This document shows, piece after piece, positions 23,963-33,987 of a stretch of DNA of 64,000 bases. Position 1 is the first letter of the stretch. Each line of letters begins with the position of its first letter. The translations under genes and the position numbers were made by a program. The stretch lies in assembly GCF_021272385.1 (NCBI RefSeq), contig NZ_JAJSDZ010000007.1:62001-126000 (forward strand), in the 5' to 3' direction. Under the pieces are notes generated by a model. It was not told the origin of the DNA. It ran no database searches and saw only the letters and a list, made by a program, of their open reading frames with translations. Source of the DNA: Vibrio salinus. GTDB taxonomy: Bacteria; Pseudomonadota; Gammaproteobacteria; Enterobacterales; Vibrionaceae.

Positions 23963-24200
23963 CAGATGACATCCCAGACCAGAAATCAATCAAACCACAA
24001 AACACCGTGGATGCAGATAAAATTAATTTACTCATTAAAAGGAGAATCTACAACATAACATTCTTGCTGACATTTATAAAACAGACATTTCACTATTAGA
24101 ATAAAAGTCTCTGAATAGCGTCACATTCTCGAAAGGAAACATTAAGTTACAATCACAAAAAAATAACGTACAAAGCCGAAAGGAAGAAAAAGGAAGGTAT

Positions 24201-25601
24201 ATGCCACAATTAAACCATTTTGATGTCATTGTTATTGGCAGCGGTCCGGGAGGAGAAGGTGCTGCCATGGGATTAACAAAGGCAGGATTGGATGTCGCGG
24301 TTATAGAAAAAGAAAGTAGTGTCGGAGGAGGCTGTACGCACTGGGGAACTATTCCATCAAAAGCATTAAGACACGCGGTCAGTCGTATTATTGAATTTAA
24401 TAACAACCCGATATTTCATACTGAAAATACGGAATTACATTCAACTTTTTCGACCATTCTTTCACATGCAAAAAACGTAATTGATAAGCAGACAAAGCTG
24501 AGACAAGGTTTTTATGACCGAAACCAATGCACGATTATCAATGGCACAGCCAGCTTTACCGATGAGCACACTGTTCAGGTCATCCACAGCGATGGTAGCA
24601 TCGATTACTACTCTGCCAACAAATTCGTTATCGCAACCGGTTCACGCCCTTATCATCCGAATGATGTAGATTTTTCTCACGAACGTATTTATGACAGTGA
24701 TTCAATCCTCAGTCTTGAGCACGATCCAAGGCATATCATCATCTACGGAGCTGGTGTTATCGGATGTGAATACGCCTCAATCTTCCGGGGATTGGGGGTT
24801 AAAACAGATTTAATCAATACCAGAGACCGGCTGCTCGCTTTTCTTGACAATGAAATCTCAGATTCTCTGTCTTATCATTTCTGGAATAATGGTGTCATCA
24901 TTCGCAACGATGAAACTTACCAGTCAATAGAAGGCGTTGATGACGGTGTGATTGTTAATCTTAAATCTGGTAAAAAAATGAAAGCCGACTGTATCCTCTA
25001 CGCAAATGGTCGGACCGGTAATACAGACACACTTAATTTAGAAGCCGTTGGCCTGGAGGCTGATTCCAGAGGCCAGTTGAAAGTTAACAGTAATTATCAG
25101 ACAACTGTCGCGCATATTTACGCAGTTGGAGATGTTATCGGCTACCCCAGCCTGGCCAGTGCGGCTTACGATCAAGGACGCTTTACTGCCCAGGCTATAA
25201 GTCAGGGGCAGGCTGCAAACAGATTGATAGAGCACATTCCAACAGGCATTTATACCATTCCAGAAATTAGCTCTGTTGGTAAAACGGAACAGGAACTAAC
25301 GGCAGCTAAAGTCCCTTATGAAGTGGGACGTTCTGCTTTTCAACACCTGGCCCGAGCACAGATCGCAGGAAAAGATGTCGGCAGTTTGAAGATTTTATTT
25401 CACAGGGAAACTAAAGAAATCCTGGGAATACACTGCTTTGGTGGACGTTCGTCAGAAATTATTCACATCGGACAAGCCATCATGGAACAAAAAGGGGAAG
25501 CAAATACTATCGAATACTTTGTTAATACCACCTTTAACTACCCAACGATGGCCGAAGCCTACCGGGTGGCGGCTCTTAATGGTTTAAACCGTTTATTTTA
25601 A
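24201..25601 (+). CDS. sthA: soluble pyridine nucleotide transhydrogenase
   Basis: SthA is the FAD enzyme that transfers hydride from NADPH to NAD+, balancing reducing power. The 466 residues have the FAD motif [10 protein letters not shown] at the N-terminus, [16 protein letters not shown], and the NAD motif [10 protein letters not shown]. As in E. coli Sth, the second cysteine of the disulphide-reductase CxxxxC site is replaced by Thr, so it is not a dithiol reductase. It is followed by a strong hairpin. Confidence 0.96.
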   Translation: MPQLNHFDVIVIGSGPGGEGAAMGLTKAGLDVAVIEKESSVGGGCTHWGTIPSKALRHAVSRIIEFNNNPIFHTENTELHSTFSTILSHAKNVIDKQTKLRQGFYDRNQCTIINGTASFTDEHTVQVIHSDGSIDYYSANKFVIATGSRPYHPNDVDFSHERIYDSDSILSLEHDPRHIIIYGAGVIGCEYASIFRGLGVKTDLINTRDRLLAFLDNEISDSLSYHFWNNGVIIRNDETYQSIEGVDDGVIVNLKSGKKMKADCILYANGRTGNTDTLNLEAVGLEADSRGQLKVNSNYQTTVAHIYAVGDVIGYPSLASAAYDQGRFTAQAISQGQAANRLIEHIPTGIYTIPEISSVGKTEQELTAAKVPYEVGRSAFQHLARAQIAGKDVGSLKILFHRETKEILGIHCFGGRSSEIIHIGQAIMEQKGEANTIEYFVNTTFNYPTMAEAYRVAALNGLNRLF

Positions 25602-25620
25602 TCGTCGTCGGTTCCATCAT

Positions 25621-25651
25621 ATTAAAGCCTGACAACTTATCAGGCTTTAAT
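25621..25651. terminator. bidirectional terminator sthA / lexA
   Basis: ATTAAAGCCTGA pairs perfectly with TCAGGCTTTAAT around a 7-base loop, between the convergent sthA and lexA genes. Confidence 0.85.
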
Positions 25652-25686
25652 GAATAATAACAATGTGTTACGAAATTAGCACAATT

Positions 25687-26316
25687 CTACATCCAGTCTG
25701 TATTGCGAATGATGCCAACAGCTAAACCTTCAATAGTCAACTGCTGATAAGTCAGATCGACCTCGATTGGGGAAAATTCTTCATTTTCGGCATGAAGAAG
25801 TACCTTTTCGCCTTTCCTCTCAATGCGCTTGACCGTTACATCATCTTCGACCCGGGCAACGACGACCTGACCATCACGCACATCCTGTGTTTTATGCACC
25901 GCCAGTAAATCACCATCCATAATACCGATGTCTTTCATACTTTCGCCATGAACTCTCAGCAGAAAGTCAGCCTGCGGCTTAAACATCGTTGGATCAACCT
26001 GATAATGTGTCTCAACATGTTCCTGTGCCAGAATAGGCTCACCAGCGGCAACCTGACCAATTAACGGTAATCCGCTTTCCTCATCGCCTACCGGGTCCGA
26101 AACGGATCCTAAAATACGTAAACCTCTGGATGCACCAGGAACAATTTCAATCACCTGCTTCCGGGCCAACGCTTTCAAATGCTCTTCTGCTGCATTGGCA
26201 GAACGAAAGCCTAATTCTTTTGCTATTTCAGCACGCGTTGGAGGCATGCCGGTTTCGTCTATCTTTGTCCGAATTAAATCGAACACTTCTTGCTGTCGGG
26301 GAGTGAGAGGCTTCAT
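25687..26316 (-). CDS. lexA: LexA SOS repressor
   Basis: LexA represses the DNA-damage regulon and self-cleaves when RecA filaments form. The 209 residues have the winged helix ([20 protein letters not shown]), cleavage bond A91-G92 in QVAAGEP, catalytic S126 in HGESMKD and K163 in VTVKRIE; these are the E. coli positions plus seven. Two SOS boxes lie in its promoter, so it is autoregulated. It is followed by its terminator. dgkA lies upstream on the same strand. Confidence 0.98.
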   Translation of the reverse strand: MKPLTPRQQEVFDLIRTKIDETGMPPTRAEIAKELGFRSANAAEEHLKALARKQVIEIVPGASRGLRILGSVSDPVGDEESGLPLIGQVAAGEPILAQEHVETHYQVDPTMFKPQADFLLRVHGESMKDIGIMDGDLLAVHKTQDVRDGQVVVARVEDDVTVKRIERKGEKVLLHAENEEFSPIEVDLTYQQLTIEGLAVGIIRNTDWM

Positions 26317-26323
26317 GATTCAC

Positions 26324-26339
26324 CTGTTTTTTTATACAG
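26324..26339. promoter_or_regulatory. LexA box 1
   Basis: CTGT-TTTTTTAT-ACAG, a perfect CTGT-N8-ACAG SOS box beginning 8 bp upstream of the lexA start codon. Confidence 0.92.
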
Positions 26340-26343
26340 TTAA

Positions 26344-26359
26344 CTGTGAGTATATCCAG
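26344..26359. promoter_or_regulatory. LexA box 2
   Basis: CTGT-GAGTATAT-CCAG, one mismatch from consensus, 20 bp from box 1. E. coli lexA has the same two-operator layout, its distal box also ending CCAG. Confidence 0.85.
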
Positions 26360-26401
26360 TATTTTATGAAATGAAAAGCTATCAACCCATTTTTTAATCA
26401 A

Positions 26402-26764
26402 CTAAAACCAAATAATGCTGATCCAAACAAAAATCGCCAGTCCCATAGCAATAAAAACAGCCGCCGAGCCCATGTCCTTAGCCTGACCGGCCAGTTCATG
26501 ATGTTCAAGACCGATCCGATCGACAACGGCCTCAACGGCACTATTCAGTAATTCTACCACCAGCACGAATAAAAGAACGCCAATCATTAAAATTCGTTCA
26601 ACTGTGGTTACGTTCAGGTACGTCGCTAATGGAATAAAAACAAGACACAATAACAGCTCTTCCCGAAAAGCAGCCTCATTAACAATCGCGGACTTCAACC
26701 CCTGATATGAGTATCTGGCAGCCTTAATAATTCGAGTTATACCCTGAGGATTTTTTTTCTGCAC
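26402..26764 (-). CDS. dgkA: diacylglycerol kinase
   Basis: DgkA is the small integral-membrane kinase that returns diacylglycerol to phosphatidate. From GTG 26764 the product is 120 residues (E. coli 122): FTRI-type N-terminus (GITRIIKAARYSYQGLKSA), NEAAFREE, three membrane spans, and the active-site block VELLNSAVEAVVDRIG and ELAGQAKDMGSAAV. The GTG follows AAAGGA at a 6-base gap; an ATG at 26791 would add nine residues. It lies between lexA and divergent plsB, as in E. coli. Confidence 0.94.
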   Translation of the reverse strand: MQKKNPQGITRIIKAARYSYQGLKSAIVNEAAFREELLLCLVFIPLATYLNVTTVERILMIGVLLFVLVVELLNSAVEAVVDRIGLEHHELAGQAKDMGSAAVFIAMGLAIFVWISIIWF

Positions 26765-26943
26765 ATTTATTCCTTTCTGCCAAACTGACATGGCTTAATT
26801 GATTCCGGTTATCCTGATTAAATCTTAAGTAAACGAACAACGATAACTAACAGGTTCGACCAGTATCTGTTATCCTGACACAAGAGTGATGCGAACGATG
26901 CTCTTTTGACGAACGTATATCAAAAAAGACGGACTACAATCTT

Positions 26944-29331
26944 ATGTCTTACAGACAAAATTTCACCAGCGCTATTCTACAGTTCCCTTTATCCCTTTTC
27001 ACTAAAAGTAAAATCATTCCAAGGGATTATAGCGTTAATTCACAGCAACCGATTATTTATACGCTACCTTTTTCTTCCAATATTGATCTGGCGACATTGA
27101 GAAAAAGCTGTAAAACACTGGGACTTCCTGATCCTAACGATCCACTGATTATCGACAGTAAGTCCTATCCAAGAGTCGTTTTTATTCGGCCTTCGCCTTC
27201 TCTTTTCAGCAATAAGCGCTTAATGCACAGTAATGCGACTTCTTATCTTACGGATCTTCTGGAACTTCACAAAACCAAACCCGATCTGGATATTCACATT
27301 ATCCCGGTGGCCATCTTGTGGGGAAGAAAACCTGGCAAAGAAAACCAGACGAATCCCATGTTGCACCCTATGGGATTATTAAAAAAATGGAAAACCATCA
27401 TCCGATATGGCCGGGATTGCGTTATACGATTCAGTCCCTCATTTTCTCTAAGACACATTACTGATACGCACGGTTCGGATACCGGGATTGCCCACAAACT
27501 TGCCCGTGTTGCCCAAATTCATTTCGCCAGACAACAACTTGCGGCTTCAGGGCCTGCACTACCAAAAAGAAAGCAGTTATTACGGCGGTTAATTCAGTCA
27601 AATATTGTAAGAAAGACGATAAGAGAAGAAGCAAAGTCACGCGATGTCAGTTATGAAAAAGTTCAGAAAGAAGCGTTTCATATCCTGGATGAAATTGCTG
27701 CGGATTTCTCTTATTCACTGGTAAAAAAAGGTGACAAGCTGCTGGGGTGGCTATGGAACCGGATCTATCAGGGCATCAATGTCCATAATGCCGACACGGT
27801 CAGAAAATTAGCTCAGGATGGCCACGAAATCGTATACGTTCCCTGCCATAAAAGCCATATTGATTACCTGCTGCTTTCCTATGTGTTATTTCACGAAGGG
27901 CTGGTTCCTCCCCACATAGCCGCAGGAATCAACCTTAATTTTTTCCCCGCTGGACCGTTATTCCGCAAAGGCGGAGCCTTTTTCCTCAGGCGCACATTTA
28001 AAGGCGACAAACTCTATTCCACAATTTTTAAAGAGTATCTGGCCGATCTGTTTGCGAAAGGTTATGCCATTGAATTCTTCAGCGAAGGAGGACGTTCCCG
28101 GACAGGAAGACTGCTTCCGGCGAAAACCGGTATGCTTTCCATGACCCTTCAGGCCATGCTAAAAGGTTTACACCGCCCCGTTACACTGGTTCCTGTTTAC
28201 ATAGGTTATGAGCATGTTTTGGAAGTCTCCACCTACGCAAAAGAACTACGGGGCAAACAAAAGGAAAAAGAAAATGCCGGTATGGTATTTAAAACAATAA
28301 GAAAGTTAAAAAACTTTGGACAGGGTTATGTTAACTTTGGTGAACCTATCCCTCTGAACCAATACCTTAACCATCATGTTCCTGAGTGGTCAGATGCGAT
28401 TAATAAAATGGCTTCACCACACCCATCCTGGCTAAAACCAACGGTTAATGACCTTGCCGTAGAAATGATGAACCACATCAATGATGCCGTTGCAGTGAAT
28501 GGAATCAATTTATGTGCAATGACCTTGCTATCATCAAAACAAAGAGCTCTATCAAAAGAAAACCTGATTGAACAGATATCACTGTATCTTACTTTATTAA
28601 AAAATGTACCTTATTCCGATTATTGCACTTTACCGCAACAATCGGCCTCAGAGCTGGTTGAAAGCGCAATTGAACTGGATAAATTTCTTATCGAAAACGA
28701 TTCCATGGGACAAATTATCGCCCAGGATCGAAAAGAATCGGTTCTCTCTACCTACTATCGGAATAACATCATTCACTTATTTATTATCCCTGCCATTTTG
28801 GCTCAGTTGCTACTAACAGATAAAGACATAACGTTACACATGATTCACCACCGGATCGGAAAACTCTTTCCATTCATTAAAAATGAGCTGTTCTTAAGCC
28901 TGACAAAAGAGAAGTTGCCTCAGAAAGTCACGTCCTATATTGCTGAATTTAGTAAGCAACATTTAATTTTAAAAAATGCCGAAACAATCCGAATCAATCC
29001 GGAAAAGGTTGATACCCTGATTCTGTTTTCCCAGATAGCCATCGATACCCTGCAAAGATACGCAATCACAATGCACATCTTATGTCAGAATGCATCCATT
29101 AAGCCTGACGATTTACAGGAGAAAGGCCAGAAAATGGCAAGACGACTGGGGCGTTTATATGGGATTAATGCTCCGGAATTCTTTGATAAGCATATCTTTG
29201 CCACGATGGTAAACACCATTCAGGAACAAGGGTACATCAACAACATAGACCAAAGCCGGGAGTTTAAAGATCAACTCTTTGCTTGCTTATCGCCAGAAAT
29301 TCAGCTGGCTATAAAAGAACATCGGGCTTAA
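26944..29331 (+). CDS. plsB: glycerol-3-phosphate 1-O-acyltransferase
   Basis: PlsB acylates sn-glycerol-3-phosphate at position 1, the first step of phospholipid synthesis, at the inner membrane. The 795 residues align throughout with E. coli PlsB (807). Acyltransferase block I is HKSHIDYLL (H302, D307), block II-III GGAFFLRRTFKGDKLYS and FFSEGGRSRTGRLLPAK, block IV VTLVPVYIGYEHV. It is divergent from dgkA and lies beside ubiA-ubiC. Confidence 0.97.
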   Translation: MSYRQNFTSAILQFPLSLFTKSKIIPRDYSVNSQQPIIYTLPFSSNIDLATLRKSCKTLGLPDPNDPLIIDSKSYPRVVFIRPSPSLFSNKRLMHSNATSYLTDLLELHKTKPDLDIHIIPVAILWGRKPGKENQTNPMLHPMGLLKKWKTIIRYGRDCVIRFSPSFSLRHITDTHGSDTGIAHKLARVAQIHFARQQLAASGPALPKRKQLLRRLIQSNIVRKTIREEAKSRDVSYEKVQKEAFHILDEIAADFSYSLVKKGDKLLGWLWNRIYQGINVHNADTVRKLAQDGHEIVYVPCHKSHIDYLLLSYVLFHEGLVPPHIAAGINLNFFPAGPLFRKGGAFFLRRTFKGDKLYSTIFKEYLADLFAKGYAIEFFSEGGRSRTGRLLPAKTGMLSMTLQAMLKGLHRPVTLVPVYIGYEHVLEVSTYAKELRGKQKEKENAGMVFKTIRKLKNFGQGYVNFGEPIPLNQYLNHHVPEWSDAINKMASPHPSWLKPTVNDLAVEMMNHINDAVAVNGINLCAMTLLSSKQRALSKENLIEQISLYLTLLKNVPYSDYCTLPQQSASELVESAIELDKFLIENDSMGQIIAQDRKESVLSTYYRNNIIHLFIIPAILAQLLLTDKDITLHMIHHRIGKLFPFIKNELFLSLTKEKLPQKVTSYIAEFSKQHLILKNAETIRINPEKVDTLILFSQIAIDTLQRYAITMHILCQNASIKPDDLQEKGQKMARRLGRLYGINAPEFFDKHIFATMVNTIQEQGYINNIDQSREFKDQLFACLSPEIQLAIKEHRA

Positions 29332-29342
29332 TCATTAAATAC

Positions 29343-29393
29343 ACCTCTTTATCTGTCTTCTTCCGACCAAAGTCGTCAGCCAGCTAAAGAGGT
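29343..29393. terminator. possible terminator plsB / ubiA
   Basis: ACCTCTTTA and TAAAGAGGT can pair across a 33-base loop that itself contains CGAC/GTCG. It sits between convergent stops; the large loop makes it weak. Confidence 0.35.
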
Positions 29394-29398
29394 CCTTT

Positions 29399-30256
29399 CT
29401 ATAAGAGATAAGTACTAAACAAACCCACCGTAATGATCATTCCAACATAGTTGTTATTAAGGAAGGCCTGAAAACACAGCTCTCGTTTTCTGTCTCTGAT
29501 TAAATGCTGCTGATAAACAAAAAGGCCGCAGACAACTAAGACACTCCAGTAATACAAAGCGCCCTGATGGTATATTGATCCTAAACCGATTAACAATCCA
29601 AGCGTAACCAGCTGCAAAAAACCAATGATTAATTTATCAAAACGCCCGAAAAGAATAGCTGTAGATTTAATACCAATAGTTAAATCGTCGTCTCTGTCTA
29701 CCATCGCATATTGAGTATCGTAAACGATTGTCCATATAGCATTAATGGAAAAAATCACCCATACCCCGACAGGCAAATGATTCGACTGTGCGGCCCAGGC
29801 CATTGGTATTGACCAACTGAAAGCCAGTGCGAGAAATAACTGAGGCAGGTGTGTAAACCGCTTCATAAAGGGATAGATAAACGCCAGTACAATACCAACA
29901 AAAGACAATTTAACGGTCAGTGAATTCATCGTAAGAACAAGAAAAAAAGAAATGACAGACAATACTAAAAATAAAGTAACGGCTTCCCCTGAAGTCACCA
30001 TTCCGGAAGGAAGCGGCCGGTTTTGAGTTCTTTTGACAAACCCATCCACTTTTCGGTCAGCATAATCATTAATGACACATCCAGCGGAACGCATGAGAAA
30101 CACACCGGAGATAAACACGATCAACACATCGATGTCGGGAGTTCCCTGAGCCGAAATAATCAAAGCCCATAACGTCGGCCACAAGAGCAGAAGCGAGCCA
30201 ATGGGTCTGTCCATCCGCATTAATTGCCAGTACGCTTTTGCTTTTATCATTGTCAT
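29399..30256 (-). CDS. ubiA: 4-hydroxybenzoate octaprenyltransferase
   Basis: UbiA prenylates 4-hydroxybenzoate in ubiquinone synthesis at the inner membrane. The 285 residues are mostly transmembrane helices with two Asp-rich substrate sites, [10 protein letters not shown] and [17 protein letters not shown]-terminal [19 protein letters not shown] is typical. Start ATG 30256 follows AAGGAA. It is downstream of ubiC with a 12-bp gap. Confidence 0.97.
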   Translation of the reverse strand: MTMIKAKAYWQLMRMDRPIGSLLLLWPTLWALIISAQGTPDIDVLIVFISGVFLMRSAGCVINDYADRKVDGFVKRTQNRPLPSGMVTSGEAVTLFLVLSVISFFLVLTMNSLTVKLSFVGIVLAFIYPFMKRFTHLPQLFLALAFSWSIPMAWAAQSNHLPVGVWVIFSINAIWTIVYDTQYAMVDRDDDLTIGIKSTAILFGRFDKLIIGFLQLVTLGLLIGLGSIYHQGALYYWSVLVVCGLFVYQQHLIRDRKRELCFQAFLNNNYVGMIITVGLFSTYLL

Positions 30257-30268
30257 TCAGATAGTTCC

Positions 30269-30802
30269 TTAAGCATAAATCGGAGAGTCCGACAGAAATA
30301 ATTCAGTAACCAGTAAAGGATTCTCTTCCATCCAGAGACGAGAACGACGAATATCCAACATGTCACCATCCGTATTCTTAATTTTAGACATCATCAGACA
30401 ATCCCGTCTTACTTTATTTGCACTAAAAATGGTCTCACCCAATGGTAATTCGCCAATATTGGTTAAATCATAATGCTGACTTAATGCCGTGGTTTCAGGA
30501 ATAACAGAGTACCCGAAAACCCATGGCATTCCATCTCCTCTCAAAATAACCTTTCTTATCAGGTAATGGCTTTGGTCTGGCAATAACCATTTTTCATCGT
30601 CCTGTAGTTGCTCATAGCCTACCCAGGAATTTTCCAATAATTCAACCGTCAGAGAATCACAGTGAGATTTAAGCAAAACGGATAGCGATCCCTGTTCTGA
30701 CAACCAGTGTAATGTTTTTTCTGATGAAAACGTAAAGTCCGTCGGACATACCCATTTTATGTTTTTTATTTGAGATAAATTGAGCGAAAAAGTTTGATTC
30801 AT
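30269..30802 (-). CDS. ubiC: chorismate--pyruvate lyase
   Basis: UbiC splits chorismate to 4-hydroxybenzoate and pyruvate, feeding UbiA. From MNQTFSLNLSQIKNIKW the product is 177 residues, somewhat longer than E. coli (165). It contains VILRGDGMPWVFGYSVIPETT with the catalytic-region Arg, and LGETIFSANKVRRD near the C-terminus. A TTG at 30814 would add four residues. Paired with ubiA in one operon. Confidence 0.93.
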   Translation of the reverse strand: MNQTFSLNLSQIKNIKWVCPTDFTFSSEKTLHWLSEQGSLSVLLKSHCDSLTVELLENSWVGYEQLQDDEKWLLPDQSHYLIRKVILRGDGMPWVFGYSVIPETTALSQHYDLTNIGELPLGETIFSANKVRRDCLMMSKIKNTDGDMLDIRRSRLWMEENPLLVTELFLSDSPIYA

Positions 30803-30966
30803 ACTAGTATTCAATTAGAAATCTTCATATACAACACGGTAACTGATACTGTTTACTTTATCTTTATGATATATAAACCATTACTGTATGATAATTTTAG
30901 TTATCAACCATATGCTAATTGTAGCAAGGCTGACGCTATCCGAATATCAATTAACCCGAAATTAAG

Positions 30967-31386
30967 ATGATTATGCTAAAACGTTATTTACCTCTTATTT
31001 TTTTAGTAATCGCTACCCTCTTCTTATCTATAAATGTAAAAGCAGAAGATCAAGAAGGAGCACCGAAGCTTGCCTACTTTACTTTAGAGCCAGATTTAAC
31101 CACAAACTTTTATACTAAAGGAAAGAATTTAGGCTACATTCAGGTCCGGATCGATATCATGGTTGCCGACAGCAAAGATTTACCAGTTGTAGAACATAAT
31201 CAACCTTTAATCCGGGACGCTATCGTCGAACTACTGGGTAAACAAACCGAAGACACCATAAAGTCATTAGCAGGGCGGGAAGACCTGAGAAAATCGCTGG
31301 TAAAAATCATTAATGACCTGTTACTTCCCGAAACAGGACGGGCTGTTGTTGCCGATCTTCTCTTTACAAAATACATGTATCAGTAA
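30967..31386 (+). CDS. FliL domain-containing protein
   Basis: A 139-residue protein with an N-terminal hydrophobic segment/signal (residues about 5-24, ending NVKA) and a FliL-type domain: LGYIQVRIDIMVADS, then NQPLIRDAIVELLGKQ and the C-terminal VVADLLFTKYMYQ. True FliL stabilises the flagellar stator. This copy sits beside ubiC, away from any flagellar gene, and ends in a form suited to the periplasm, so a flagellar role is uncertain. It is convergent with glpG. Confidence 0.82.
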   Translation: MIMLKRYLPLIFLVIATLFLSINVKAEDQEGAPKLAYFTLEPDLTTNFYTKGKNLGYIQVRIDIMVADSKDLPVVEHNQPLIRDAIVELLGKQTEDTIKSLAGREDLRKSLVKIINDLLLPETGRAVVADLLFTKYMYQ

Positions 31387-31425
31387 AAACAACATATCCC
31401 CTTCTCATACTATACACCCAACTCT

Positions 31426-31448
31426 CGCCGTTATTTTTCGTAACGGCG
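31426..31448. other. hairpin at the FliL-like / glpG convergence
   Basis: CGCCGTTA and TAACGGCG form a perfect 8-bp stem around TTTTTCG, overlapping the glpG stop. It could act as a weak shared terminator. Confidence 0.4.
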
Positions 31449-32261
31449 GACATCCATGGCTCCGAACAACACCCCGACAATCAAACCGGTCAGATGAGCC
31501 GTATTAGCAATTGCCATAAACGGCTGAACAAAACCAAGAACCAACCAGACCAAAAGAAAAACCAATACCGGCTTTTGAATGGTTAACCCAACCTGAGGAC
31601 ATTTCCACCCCATCACCCAGATATAGCCAACGAGGGCATAAACGACACCAGATAAGCCACCAAAATAAATCCCTTTCACCCAGTCCTGCCCCAAACCGGA
31701 ACAAGCCGATGACAGGATAAAAAGACCAATTAATTTCCCAGAACCAACCCGCTTCTCTATATCGCCACCGAGTTGCCACCACCACAGCATGTTAAATACA
31801 ATATGAATGACGGAAAAATGCAATAAAGCATGGGTCACCCAACGCCATAACTGCCACTGCTGTAATGATGACGCCGGAAAATGCAGCAACGAAAAAACGT
31901 CCTGCTCAAAACCAAAGATTTGCAGAAAATAAATAATAAACGACAGCGCAATAATAGTCAGGGTAAACCAACCCGCTTTACTCTTAATCAAAGTAAGTAA
32001 GCTAGGGGATGCATAACTGAATGCAATATTTCTTTTAGTATTTAACGACCAGGAAGCTGCCTGATATCTAGGCGCATTGGGTTCAGATAAGAAATGTTTC
32101 AGTTCAGCTTCAGCTTCAATATAATACTCATCATTCAATAATAAGAGCTCATAACTGTTTTGCTCCACGGCCACCATTTTCATGGGTATGTGTCTGGAAG
32201 CCATATAATCAATGAAGGCCTGCCCCATTCTGGGATTATTGAGAGTAATCAGTCTTATCAT
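31431..32261 (-). CDS. glpG: rhomboid intramembrane serine protease
   Basis: GlpG cleaves membrane proteins within the bilayer. The 276 residues have a cytoplasmic N-terminal domain (about 1-85), then six membrane helices. The catalytic dyad is S204 in GGLSGVVYAL and H256 in ANTAHLTG, one per the E. coli S201/H254 pattern; HIVFNMLWWWQLG carries the oxyanion-side His/Asn. It follows glpE with a 5-bp gap; no glpR is present downstream, unlike E. coli. Confidence 0.96.
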   Translation of the reverse strand: MIRLITLNNPRMGQAFIDYMASRHIPMKMVAVEQNSYELLLLNDEYYIEAEAELKHFLSEPNAPRYQAASWSLNTKRNIAFSYASPSLLTLIKSKAGWFTLTIIALSFIIYFLQIFGFEQDVFSLLHFPASSLQQWQLWRWVTHALLHFSVIHIVFNMLWWWQLGGDIEKRVGSGKLIGLFILSSACSGLGQDWVKGIYFGGLSGVVYALVGYIWVMGWKCPQVGLTIQKPVLVFLLVWLVLGFVQPFMAIANTAHLTGLIVGVLFGAMDVRRYEK

Positions 32262-32266
32262 AGGTT

Positions 32267-32584
32267 TTAGTTCTCAACGGGTAACTTTGCTTTTTGCCAG
32301 GCTTCAAATCCTCCATCAATACTGTAAACATCTTCGAAACCCTGATTAATTAAATATTGTGCAGCACTCATACTACTAATTCCGTGATAACACATCACCA
32401 GAACAGCCTGATCAAAATCGACCTGATTCATGAAACTTACAATTGTATCATTTGTCAGGTGATAAGCAGATACCGCATGAACGGATCGATAAGACTGAGG
32501 ATCACGTATATCAACTAATACGATCTCTTCATCTTCCATTAGCTTATGTGCACCATGCACATCAATATGTTTTACCTGACTCAC
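32267..32584 (-). CDS. glpE: thiosulfate sulfurtransferase GlpE (single-domain rhodanese)
   Basis: GlpE transfers sulfane sulfur from thiosulfate to cyanide or thioredoxin in the cytoplasm. The active-site loop is CYHGISS with the catalytic Cys, after VLVMCYH; the domain ends [11 protein letters not shown] as in E. coli. I choose GTG 32584, which has GGAG 6 bases upstream and gives 105 residues (E. coli 108). A TTG at 32611 would add nine unconserved residues. First gene of glpEG. Confidence 0.94.
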   Translation of the reverse strand: MSQVKHIDVHGAHKLMEDEEIVLVDIRDPQSYRSVHAVSAYHLTNDTIVSFMNQVDFDQAVLVMCYHGISSMSAAQYLINQGFEDVYSIDGGFEAWQKAKLPVEN

Positions 32585-32688
32585 AGAAATCTCCGAACTT
32601 AAAAAGAACAACTATTATAACCTATCCAACCAGTCGGAAGTACTGACAGAAAATGAGGTTATCATAGTCTGTTCAATATTACGCCATC

Positions 32689-32875
32689 TGTGGGTAAGTT
32701 TGTGGATTATGTTGATAAGGTATCTTAATGCTTTTTGATCCACTACATCTTGTGATGATCTTTATTTTTCTGTGTGTAAAATTTTTAATATCCCCAACGA
32801 CTATATTTATGTAATGTCTTTATATACGCAGGATGATGACAATCAATCAATCAATTAAGCACAGACTTATCCACA
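32689..32875. promoter_or_regulatory. AT-rich gap upstream of glpE with three DnaA-box-like nonamers
   Basis: The 320 bp upstream of glpE hold TTATCCACA (perfect DnaA box, 32867-32875), TGTGGATTA (32701-32709) and TGTGGGTAA (32689-32697), the latter two each one base from consensus on the opposite strand. No gene is evident here. DnaA binding is an inference. Confidence 0.45.
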
Positions 32876-32903
32876 TAATAAAATGAGTAAAAACACCTTT
32901 ACG

Positions 32904-32957
32904 GATCAAAAAATAAAAGGCTGAGATCGAATGATCTCAGCCTTTTATTTTTTGATC
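32904..32957 (-). terminator. rpoH terminator, 25-bp perfect inverted repeat
   Basis: Both arms (32904-32928 and 32933-32957) match over 25 bp around a GAAT loop; the core is AGGCTGAGATC/GATCTCAGCCT with A- and T-runs at the edges. It is 43 bp past the rpoH stop and should terminate in either direction. Confidence 0.9.
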
Positions 32958-33000
32958 AAATCGCTGGCTCACTCAGATGGCCATGCCCTACTAAGGAAAA

Positions 33001-33855
33001 TTAAAACTCGCCAACCGCTTCTTTTAATTTCCTCATTGCATTTTTTTCCAACTGACGGATTCGTTCAGCAGAAACACCGTACATATTAGCAAGATCCTGC
33101 AACGTGGTTTTCTCATCGTCCAACCAACGAGAACGAACAATATGCTGGCTTCTTTCATCTAATCCCGAAATGGCAACTGCTAACCGGTGATTGGTATGTG
33201 CTTCCCAGTTTTCAGCTTCAAAACTTTCAGCGACATCGGAACCTTTATCCTCAAGATACAAAACAGGAGCAGAGTTCGGTGTCGAATCATCGTCATCAGA
33301 AGTCAATTCAAATGTTGCATCCTGAGCAGCCAGACGAGATTCCATTTCCCGTACTTCAGAAGGATCGACACCCAATTCTCTTGCTACAGTTTCAATTTCT
33401 CCGTTATTAAACCAGCCCAGACGCTTTTTTGACTTACGTAGATTAAAGAATAACTTACGTTGTGCCTTAGTCGTTGCAATTTTTACAATACGCCAGTTTT
33501 TCAGTACATATTCATGTATTTCCGCTTTAATCCAATGGACAGCAAACGAAACCAGCCTTACGCCAACTTCCGGATTAAACCGTTTTACGGCCTTCATTAA
33601 ACCGATATTGCCTTCCTGAACCAGATCTGCCATCGGCAAACCATAACCAGAATAACCACGGGCAATATGAACAACAAATCTCAGGTGGGACAAAATCAGC
33701 CCTTTTGCTGCTTCGATTTCACCATGATAATGTAGCCGTTCAGCTAGCGAGCGTTCTTCTTCAGCCGTTAACATTGGGTATGTATTTACTGAACGAATAT
33801 AGCTATCAAGACTGTCTTGAGTCACTAGTGCCATTGGATACGATTGGTTAGCCAT
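33001..33855 (-). CDS. rpoH: RNA polymerase heat-shock sigma factor (sigma-32)
   Basis: RpoH directs the heat-shock regulon. The 284 residues have region 2 ([16 protein letters not shown] and [19 protein letters not shown]), the RpoH box QRKLFFNLR at 132-140 that marks sigma-32 and serves its control by FtsH/DnaK, and region 4 [20 protein letters not shown]. Length equals E. coli (284). It lies downstream of ftsYEX as in many gammaproteobacteria, with its own promoter region at 33856-33960. Confidence 0.98.
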   Translation of the reverse strand: MANQSYPMALVTQDSLDSYIRSVNTYPMLTAEEERSLAERLHYHGEIEAAKGLILSHLRFVVHIARGYSGYGLPMADLVQEGNIGLMKAVKRFNPEVGVRLVSFAVHWIKAEIHEYVLKNWRIVKIATTKAQRKLFFNLRKSKKRLGWFNNGEIETVARELGVDPSEVREMESRLAAQDATFELTSDDDDSTPNSAPVLYLEDKGSDVAESFEAENWEAHTNHRLAVAISGLDERSQHIVRSRWLDDEKTTLQDLANMYGVSAERIRQLEKNAMRKLKEAVGEF

Positions 33856-33914
33856 TCAATTCCTCATCATTTATGATATGGAGTGTTCGTAATAAAAATC
33901 TTTATCAACAGATA

Positions 33915-33943
33915 TGAATATAGGATCTTTCCCTTAAAGTCAA
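33915..33943 (-). promoter_or_regulatory. candidate rpoH promoter
   Basis: Minus-strand TTGACT (33938-33943) is followed after 17 bp by TATTCA (33915-33920), about 60 bp upstream of rpoH. The alternative -10 TATATT would leave a 15-bp spacer. Confidence 0.4.
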
Positions 33944-33987
33944 CCTATACTGCCCATTGTTCGTTGCATTTGTATGACCAGATATTT

